DNA of 64,000 nucleotides, from assembly GCF_000378985.1 (NCBI RefSeq), contig NZ_KB905370.1:2859210-2923209 (forward strand), written 5' to 3'. Position 1 is the first letter of the stretch. Each line of letters starts with the position of its first letter. This DNA is from Ensifer sp. BR816 (GTDB taxonomy: Bacteria; Pseudomonadota; Alphaproteobacteria; Rhizobiales; Rhizobiaceae). The position numbers were made by a program, and so were the translations under genes. The notes below the pieces were generated by a model. It did not search any database. It was not told where the DNA came from and saw nothing but the letters and a program-made list of their open reading frames with translations. This document shows, in pieces, positions 35,901 through 41,637 of this stretch.

Positions 35901-36828
35901 CGACAACGAATACGAGACGAATAACGTCTCCAATTACTTGAACTATTTTACGCTGCCCGACAACGAGCGGTATTACGACTTTCAGATTGGCCCGGTGCAC
36001 TTCTTCGGGCTGAACAGCAACAGCGAGGAGCCGGATGGCCGCACCTCCACATCGGTCCAGGGCCAATGGATGCGCTCCACTCTCGAAGGCTCCGATGCGA
36101 CCTTCAACGTCGCCTACTTCCACCACACGGCCTATAACCCGGACGGCGGATCCAGCAGCATGCGGTGGCCATTTGAGAACTGGGGCGTGAATGCCGCATT
36201 CGCCGGACACAGGCACGGCTACTACCGCGAAAATCGCGACGACAACGGCGATGGTGTCCAGCTTCCTTATCTCTCGACGGGCTTCGCCGGCGACGGCCGC
36301 GAAATTCCCAATGTCGGCGCCACTCTCGTCACCATCACCGATCAGGGCATGCTGATCGAAGTCTATAACGTCACCAGTTTCAACGGCACCACCGCAACCA
36401 GCAGCCTTACCGACTCCTACTTCGTCGCCACGCCGACGGGTCGTACCCCGACGATCGTTAATGGCGGCTATGCGATAAACGGTACCAACGGGGCCGATTA
36501 TCTATGGGGACTCGGCAGCAATGCGACGCTGACGGGCGGACGCGGCAACGATACGCTGGTCGGCGGCAACAACACCAACCTGTTCGTGTTCCGCGTCGGC
36601 GACGGGAATGACACGATCGTGAATTTCCGGGCCGGTGCCGGCATTGGGGACGTCCTCGATCTGCGTGCCTTCGGCATAGACAGCGCCATCGAGTTCCAGC
36701 AGGCGGCCACGAACCAGGGCTCGAATGTGGTGGTCAGTCTTGGTGGTACGGACCAGATCACCTTGCTGGGCGTTCGTGAAGATCAGTTTCACGATGACGA
36801 CTTCCGCAAGGATCTCCTCCTGGTGTAG
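32911..36828 (+). CDS. Giant secreted protein: jelly-roll/cadherin repeats, metallophosphatase, RTX end
   Basis: 1305 residues. A related N-terminal module (FDLIGDHLFDDG) is followed by two units of jelly-roll plus two cadherin repeats (about 136-525 and 528-910). A calcineurin-like metallophosphatase follows at about 916-1165 with motifs GDAGD, GDN, GDNE, HH and GHRH. The C-terminal 100 residues contain an RTX-type calcium-binding stretch (GGRGNDTLVGGNNTNLFVF, GDGNDTIVNF) and a hydrophobic/acidic tail typical of type I secretion signals. It is the clearest cargo of the exporter at 22-25.7 kb. Extracellular phosphoesterase activity is inferred; the substrate is unknown. Confidence 0.9.
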   Translation: MSKLPRIPSSAIDAKLLAIDFDLNFDLIGDHLFDDGFTSLFGAAIPTVRGLLDPCSGSIGIPDHGDRSGEAGKDGDNPASDAAPPESNSPTDGFGGKQPSSPERRTSGSDPDEASVPTANATDESPQTLSTAAVSLLAAPSIFEARVASSADDAEERSSGSTSLNSSDLELTVDDGTGQTVGIRFTGIDIPKGAIITNAYIQFTADEVTSGAVSLLIRGQDADDAAAFTTAKFNVTSRPTTDASVAWTPAGWTVRGEAGAGQRTPDLSAIIQEIVDRLGWAALNDIAFVITGTGTRTAKAFDGGAATAPLLHIEYQIPSASDPVVFNSPADSNSAANQIAELAAAGTAIGITASASDPDAGDTVTYSIDDARFAIDSNGVITRSATGTLDFETQSSITLTVTATSSDRSIATQTYTLNILNSQEAVAFNTPADTDTAANQIVQNAAAGTRVGITASARDPDAGSTITYSVNDSRFAIDANGVITRSGTGTLNGQTEPSITLTVTATSSDGSTATENYTVNVGSQTGPQTIFEKRIAASIDDVEQRDTGAMTTNSSDLELAVDGAKIQTIGMRFTGMDIPKGAIITNAYIQFTVDQVSTGAVSLLIRGQDVDDAADFTTAQFNLSSRPTTDASVAWAPPDWTTRGAAGLAQRTPDLKAIIQEIIDRGGWTALNDMVFVVAGTGTRTARAFDSSAASAPLLHIEYYVPPASDPVAFNSPADSNSAANQIAELAAAGMAIGITASASDPDAGDTVTYSIDDTRFAIDSNGVITRSGNGTLDFETESSITLTVTATSSDRSTATQTFTLGVLNSPEPVAFNNPADTDTATNRIVQSAAAGTRVGITASAKDSDAGSTVTYSVNDARFAIDANGVITRSGTGTLNAQNEPSIVLHVTATSSDGSTATHDYTVSVAAQAGPQTLYRFAVFGDAGDANLTGEKAVAALIHSWNVDFILTIGDNVSSSGQTYETVVGQQYHDYIGNYQGAYGPGSSINRFFPIIGDNEYETNNVSNYLNYFTLPDNERYYDFQIGPVHFFGLNSNSEEPDGRTSTSVQGQWMRSTLEGSDATFNVAYFHHTAYNPDGGSSSMRWPFENWGVNAAFAGHRHGYYRENRDDNGDGVQLPYLSTGFAGDGREIPNVGATLVTITDQGMLIEVYNVTSFNGTTATSSLTDSYFVATPTGRTPTIVNGGYAINGTNGADYLWGLGSNATLTGGRGNDTLVGGNNTNLFVFRVGDGNDTIVNFRAGAGIGDVLDLRAFGIDSAIEFQQAATNQGSNVVVSLGGTDQITLLGVREDQFHDDDFRKDLLLV

Positions 36829-36921
36829 TTCTCGTATCGAGGCGGTCTCCGGAGGTGTGCGGCGAGCTGATCGCGACCGCCGAACGTGTCGGCCGCGTCC
36901 GGCACCCCCGCCGTTCCCAAC

Positions 36922-36952
36922 AAAAAAGCCGGCACTTGGTGCCGGCTTTTTT
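36922..36952. terminator. Strong bidirectional rho-independent terminator
   Basis: aaaaaagccggcac-ttg-gtgccggctttttt: an A-run, an 8-bp GC stem and a T-run, symmetric on both strands. It separates the plus-strand secreted-protein genes from the convergent minus-strand operon and would stop transcription from both sides. Confidence 0.93.
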
Positions 36953-37108
36953 GTGATCGACTATTTACTCATAGGGACTTCGCGGGCTACAGGCCGCGGG
37001 TGTTACCGGTGGCGCAAAGCTCCGCTGTCGCCTGCGAATTGCTGCGTAGTTCTCCTCAAATGAGAGTTGACGAAACATGCGGCAAGACCGCCAGGCAGCA
37101 ACGTCAGA

Positions 37109-37384
37109 CTATCCCTTGTGTTTCCCACGCAGAAGAAGACGTGCCAGACGCTTGGTCGGCCCGTGATGATGATGCTTCTTCTTTCCCCATCCATGACCGC
37201 GATGTGAGCCGCTAGACTTGGCGATGGCGTCAGAACTCAGGCTGGTGCCCAGCAGAAGCGTAATAGACGGCGGTGTTACAACAGCGAAACGCCCGGCCTT
37301 CGTAAGAAAATCACGACGTGCTTGCGCTTCTGATGTTAAGCTCTCGAGCTTTTTTTCTGGCCCTTCGGCATTCGATATCGACAT
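37109..37384 (-). CDS. Small Tat-type, His/Lys-rich peptide; possible modified precursor
   Basis: 91 residues. An acidic, helical N-terminus (EGPEKKLESLTSEAQ) leads to a twin-arginine motif (ARRDFLTKAG, residues 22-31) and a hydrophobic stretch (VVTPPSITLLLGTS). The last 38 residues are short, strongly basic and His-rich (HRGHGWGKKKHHHHG, then KRLARLLLRGKHKG). It is the last gene of the minus operon, after the PqqD-HprK kinase and nucleotidyltransferase genes. In other bacteria such enzyme pairs accompany small precursor peptides, so this may be the substrate of that pair. It could instead be a simple metal-binding exported peptide. The function is inferred from context. Confidence 0.7.
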   Translation of the reverse strand: MSISNAEGPEKKLESLTSEAQARRDFLTKAGRFAVVTPPSITLLLGTSLSSDAIAKSSGSHRGHGWGKKKHHHHGPTKRLARLLLRGKHKG

Positions 37385-37474
37385 CCCGCGCCCCTATAAT
37401 ATAAAAATATTAGAAGTGATTAATAATAACATTACAAGTCAATAATTGCAACGATCAATATCGGTTGATTGTGC

Positions 37475-38473
37475 TTAAATCTTTGAGTGTAGATCTTTGT
37501 CGAGCAGCAACAGGCCAATGCGGCGCGCCAAGAAGACTGGGCCGCGGCGGACCAGTTTCTGGAGGCGTGAAAGCCGCCTGGTGCCCCACAGCAAGTTGCC
37601 GGCAAGACGCAGCGGGGCGCCAAGAAATGGGTGTCTGGACGCAAAAATGCGCCTCCAATGGTGGAGACGAATGATCGGGCGCCGCGCACACTCGGCTGGA
37701 ATGCTGGTCCCGAAGAAGTAGCGCAAGGCGAGAAGTTGCGTATCCACGGCGTTGCGCGCGTTCTTGTCCGGCAGCGATGCCCGCAGCGCCGTCCAGTCGA
37801 TTGCATCGCCTTCCGCCATCAACGCCAGATCATGCATGTGCCTGAGCTCGATCCTGCCGCGCCAATAATCTCCCTCCTTGACAAGATCATGCAGTATCCA
37901 GTGCAGGGCGCGAGACGTCGCGGCTGGAATTTTTGCCCGCAAGCCATACTGCTCAATGAGCGTCGGCTGCTCCAGACCATCTGCTCGATACGGGCGGAGT
38001 TCAAGCACGCCGGCGTCTTGCGGGCGCGACATGCCGCGACCGTAAGCCACTTGAAGATAGCCAATCTCTTCGAGACAGGCTTGGGCGGGTGCCTCTTCGC
38101 CCGCAGCTACGGCTAAGTCGAGGTCGCTCGTCATCCGGCTCGGCGGGTGATCGGGCGGCGAAAGAAACAATCGGACGGCGCCCTTCAACAGAACCGGAAC
38201 GATGCCGCGCCGGTTGAGAGCGGCGACGGCCTCCTTCAACTGCTGCCGCAAGCGCAGGTTTCGTTGCCGATTGCAATCGTGAATGAACTCGAGATACTCG
38301 CGCACATCCGCAGGGACACGCTGAAGTTGACCAGCCTCATCGAGCGACGAGAACAAGGCGGGGGTGACCAAAGTGTGGTTGGCAAGCGCAATCACGGCTT
38401 GCCAATCTGCCTTGTCAGTCACGCGACCGCCGAGGCCGGCCACCAACGTATCAAGCGCGTTTCCTGAGCGCAT
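37475..38473 (-). CDS. Nucleotidyltransferase-family protein of the HprK/PqqD module
   Basis: 332 residues from ATG 38473. Key motif 'LLKGAVRLFL...RMTSDLDLAVAAGEE' (about residues 80-115), with the DLDLAV acidic pair, matches the nucleotidyltransferase family (NTP_transf_5 type) found beside HPr-kinase-related proteins in exopolysaccharide and lasso-peptide loci. A basic C-terminal region follows. The start codon overlaps the stop of the kinase gene by one base (TAATG), so the two are translationally coupled. It probably transfers a nucleotide group to a peptide, sugar or antitoxin-like target. The target is unknown. Confidence 0.82.
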   Translation of the reverse strand: MRSGNALDTLVAGLGGRVTDKADWQAVIALANHTLVTPALFSSLDEAGQLQRVPADVREYLEFIHDCNRQRNLRLRQQLKEAVAALNRRGIVPVLLKGAVRLFLSPPDHPPSRMTSDLDLAVAAGEEAPAQACLEEIGYLQVAYGRGMSRPQDAGVLELRPYRADGLEQPTLIEQYGLRAKIPAATSRALHWILHDLVKEGDYWRGRIELRHMHDLALMAEGDAIDWTALRASLPDKNARNAVDTQLLALRYFFGTSIPAECARRPIIRLHHWRRIFASRHPFLGAPLRLAGNLLWGTRRLSRLQKLVRRGPVFLARRIGLLLLDKDLHSKI

Positions 38474-39627
38474 TATCGACAGGCTCTCCGGACCAGTTCG
38501 ACCGCATCCTGCAGGTCGGAATAGGTCAGGCAATAGACCTCCGCAGATCGGATAACGTGGCTCAGCACGTCGAACGCGGCATTGCCCAACTCCTGGCCGG
38601 GCGCGAACGCGCCACTGAGCAGGCCGCGCAAGGCGCCGACCGTGTCGACAGGATCCAAGCGAGGCCGGGAGACGCGATCTCGCCGGAGAAGAATCACCCA
38701 GCCTATGGCACTCGGCCGCGGCTGCACGAAGTCCTGCGGCAGAACATAACGCACACGCTTGCTGTCCGGGCGACGAAAGATCGGGGCTCGATCGAGGGCG
38801 GGATAGCCTTCGGCCAGCAGCGGCCATGCGCCCGGTTTGATCGCGGGCGCAAAGGGAAGCCCCACGCCAAGTCCGTCGGCGTCCAGGAGCGTCACATCGT
38901 CCGCGACGAAGCCGAATCCCGCCCGCGCCAGTGCCAATGTCAACGTGGTCTTGCCGGCCCCTGGCGCACCGCAGAGCAGGAGGAGGCGCTCGCGCTTCAG
39001 CAGGGCGGCCGTATGGAGGGCAAGTTCATATTTCGCGTGTTTGAGAATGTCGCTCAGCAGTTCCCCTTTGAGGACCGTGGCGAGCTCTTCCGGGGAACAG
39101 GACAGAACCCATTCACCATTGCGGAACAGTCGGATCCTCTCGCCGTGCTCGACGGGCTGGAGGACAATGTCGGCGATCTCGTTGCGGCTTTCGAGATGCT
39201 TGAAAACGGTGCTCGCCGGAAAGGCATGGGCGGCTGGATAGACAATCTGGATGGTGCGGCCCGCTACAGCCAGCATTTGGCTGACATGCTGGTCGGGCGC
39301 GGCGCAGGCAGAAGGCGGACAGGGCCGGATCAGGCCCAGTTGTTCCCAATCTTTGAGCGCCGCCTCGACATGCCTGTAGGCTTCGGCAGTATCGAAGGGG
39401 CCGCGGGCGATTTTGCGCGAGATGGCCGCCGGTGGCATGCCCTCCTGCAGGGAGCGCCAGATATCAACGGCAGTGTCGTTGAGGGCGAAAATGGCGCGTT
39501 GGGACGGACTGAACAGAATATTCTGTTCCTTGATGCGCACGAGCTGCGCCTGGACCACAAACCTTGCCGCTTTGTCATCGGCAGGACCTTGCGCGGCCAT
39601 CCTACCAATCGCCTCTTGATGGATCAT
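38473..39627 (-). CDS. PqqD-like domain fused to an HprK-related kinase
   Basis: 384 residues. The N-terminal 100 residues fit a PqqD-like (RiPP recognition) fold: 'RIKEQNILFSPSQRAIFALNDTAVDIWRSLQEG...AAISRKIA...ALKDWEQLGLI'. The C-terminal part is an HPr-kinase-related domain with Walker A GAPGAGKTT (about 218-226), 'FGFVADDVTLLDADG' and 'AIKPGAWPLLAEGYP'. The family is known as HprK-related kinases of exopolysaccharide or RiPP systems. It likely binds a peptide with the first domain and phosphorylates it with the second. It overlaps the antiporter stop by four bases (ATGA) and the nucleotidyltransferase start by one. Confidence 0.88.
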   Translation of the reverse strand: MIHQEAIGRMAAQGPADDKAARFVVQAQLVRIKEQNILFSPSQRAIFALNDTAVDIWRSLQEGMPPAAISRKIARGPFDTAEAYRHVEAALKDWEQLGLIRPCPPSACAAPDQHVSQMLAVAGRTIQIVYPAAHAFPASTVFKHLESRNEIADIVLQPVEHGERIRLFRNGEWVLSCSPEELATVLKGELLSDILKHAKYELALHTAALLKRERLLLLCGAPGAGKTTLTLALARAGFGFVADDVTLLDADGLGVGLPFAPAIKPGAWPLLAEGYPALDRAPIFRRPDSKRVRYVLPQDFVQPRPSAIGWVILLRRDRVSRPRLDPVDTVGALRGLLSGAFAPGQELGNAAFDVLSHVIRSAEVYCLTYSDLQDAVELVRRACR

Positions 39628-40961
39628 GACGTTCCTTCCGCTCGCCGGAAGCGGCGATCATTGGAGTTGTTCGGCATGTCGGGGCCGGCGGTGGCCGTGG
39701 CGACATCGCTCGGCAGGCGATCGCCCCAATCGGCGAACGCCGTCGGATTGCGCACGAGCCGCCAACGCAACCATAGCCCAGTGGCAAGCGAGGTCAGGAT
39801 CGAGGCGAGGACGAGCGCAGTAAACATGCGGCTGTCGATGATGCCGGCCGCATGCGCTACGCTGGCAAGCACGATGCCCGGGCCACCGCGCGTGTTCATG
39901 GCGATGCCGTAGTCAAACGCCCTGCCCCAATCGGTATTCGCCATTCTGGCGGCGAGGACGCAGCTCGTCAGTTTGATGGTCGTGCTCAGTACGATGAACA
40001 ACAGGGTGAGGGTGCTGTCGAACTCGTGCGCGAGATTGAGCCGCTGCCCAACCAGGGCGAAGTAGATCGGCACGAAAAACCAGATTGCGATATCCGCGAT
40101 GTGTTGCTTTACGGGCGCGAGATGCCGGGAGGGAAACCGCGCCATCACCAGGCCCGCAACGAGCGCTGCGAACACGATGTTCACGTTCAGGAGGCTGGCC
40201 GCCGCCACGAAGATCAGGCACAGCAGCATGGTATAGCCGGTAAAAGGCGCTTCGCTGAACTTGCCGATGATCCACCGACGGACCGCCCGCACGCCTGCCG
40301 GCGCGAAGAAGAGCGAGCCGAGCACGAAGGCAAGCGTGATGGCGACGACGCGCCCGATGCCTGCTGCGTTGGCGGCTTCTCCATGCTGCACCGCCGTGGC
40401 GACCGCAAGGATGGTCCACAGAATGAGATCCTGGATGGTGGCGGCGCCGATGATGTTGCGCGCGAACGACGTGCCCATCAAGCCGAGATCGAGAAAGAGA
40501 CGCGAGATGACGGGGATAGAGGTCACGGACAGCGCGATGCCCATCACCAGCGCGAAGGCGAAAGGATCGCCGAGGCGAGTGTCCGCAAACAGCGAGGCGC
40601 CCGCATAGCCAAGTGCAAACGGGACCATGAGCGCGCCGAAGACCAGCGCCGAAACGATGCGGCCCGACGCTCCCGCACCCTCGGCCTGCACTTTGAATCC
40701 GGCGGTGAACATCAGCAGGACGAGGCCGAACCAGTAGAAAGCGGTGAGCAGGGCGCCCTGCGCGGGAAAAGCGGCGAAGAGCCATTTGTGCGCCTCGGGC
40801 GAGATTACCCCCAGTACAGACGGACCAAGCGCTATTCCGCCGACGATCTCACCGATAACGCGTGGCATCTTCAGCCGCTCGAACACGTGGCCACCGCCCA
40901 GAGCGCAGATAAGCAGCAGGACCAGGGAGAGGAAAAAACGCGCGGTTTCGGAATCGTTCAT
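39624..40961 (-). CDS. Cation:proton antiporter, CPA2 family
   Basis: 445 residues, 12 to 13 membrane helices. Typical Na+/H+ exchanger blocks: 'LKMPRVIGEIVGGIALGPSVLG' near the start, 'ALSVTSIPVISRLFLDLGLM' in the middle, and 'GIAMNTRGGPGIVLASVAHAAG' near the end. No C-terminal TrkA/RCK domain is present. It would exchange Na+ or K+ for protons at the inner membrane. It lies in the minus operon between the APS-kinase-like and kinase genes, where ion or pH control during polysaccharide or sulfate handling is only a guess. Confidence 0.93.
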   Translation of the reverse strand: MNDSETARFFLSLVLLLICALGGGHVFERLKMPRVIGEIVGGIALGPSVLGVISPEAHKWLFAAFPAQGALLTAFYWFGLVLLMFTAGFKVQAEGAGASGRIVSALVFGALMVPFALGYAGASLFADTRLGDPFAFALVMGIALSVTSIPVISRLFLDLGLMGTSFARNIIGAATIQDLILWTILAVATAVQHGEAANAAGIGRVVAITLAFVLGSLFFAPAGVRAVRRWIIGKFSEAPFTGYTMLLCLIFVAAASLLNVNIVFAALVAGLVMARFPSRHLAPVKQHIADIAIWFFVPIYFALVGQRLNLAHEFDSTLTLLFIVLSTTIKLTSCVLAARMANTDWGRAFDYGIAMNTRGGPGIVLASVAHAAGIIDSRMFTALVLASILTSLATGLWLRWRLVRNPTAFADWGDRLPSDVATATAGPDMPNNSNDRRFRRAEGTS

Positions 40962-41046
40962 GCTGCGACCTCAATTGCTAACGCGTTTCAGGAAGTGAAC
41001 CTTGGGCACTATCGATTCCGCATCGACGCCGCTCCGCGCGCGCCTG

Positions 41047-41616
41047 TCAGTCCTGTGCATAGGAAGCAACGATGCGTGCCGTCAGTTCGTCCAACGAATG
41101 CAATTCGGTATCGAGGATGAGGTCTGGGCTCTCGGGCGGTTGATAGGCGCTGTTGTAGCCGATGAGAGTATTGATCTCGCCGCGCATCGCCTTCCCGTAC
41201 AGCCCCTTCGGATCCCTTTGCGCGCAACCTTGAATGGAGCAGGCGACATAGCCGATCGTCAGGTTTATCGCGTTTTGGCGAACATAGGCGCGCGCATCGT
41301 CCCCAGCCGTCAGCGCGGCGACCACGACGTTGAGGCCCGCGTCGGCTGCCTTGTTGGCCAAATGCACCAGGATTGAGACGACGCGCAACCGGCTGTCTGC
41401 GCCGAATCCGAGCTGCTCGCCAAAGAAATCGCGGACCTCGTCACCGTCGAAGAGAATGGCGGGAATACCGTTCTTTCTCAAGTCCGCGACGACGCGGGTC
41501 GCCAGCGTCGTTTTGCCCGCCGAGGTCGGTCCGAGTAGCCACAGCACGGTTCCGGCTTGCAGACGAGCGTTCTCCTGCCGAATTTCGGGCGCCAAATACG
41601 TCATTCCGTTCACCAC
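41047..41616 (-). CDS. cysC: Adenylylsulfate kinase-like protein (CysC family)
   Basis: 189 residues starting at GTG behind 'ggggagg'. P-loop GPTSAGKTT (29-37) and 'ILFDGDEVRDFFGEQLGFG' match CysC, as do 'QRDPKGLYGKAMRGEI' and 'PESPDLILDTE' at the end. It makes PAPS from APS with ATP. Departures from the family are visible: the usual P-loop GxSGAGKST is altered, and the segment that normally reads 'ISPFRADR' is 'LTAGDDAR', so the phosphoserine site is not conserved. It starts 21 bases after the ATP-sulfurylase fusion, which supports a paired role in PAPS supply for the sulfotransferase. Confidence 0.88.
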   Translation of the reverse strand: MVNGMTYLAPEIRQENARLQAGTVLWLLGPTSAGKTTLATRVVADLRKNGIPAILFDGDEVRDFFGEQLGFGADSRLRVVSILVHLANKAADAGLNVVVAALTAGDDARAYVRQNAINLTIGYVACSIQGCAQRDPKGLYGKAMRGEINTLIGYNSAYQPPESPDLILDTELHSLDELTARIVASYAQD

Positions 41617-41637
41617 CGGTCCTCCCCCAGCCTTGTG

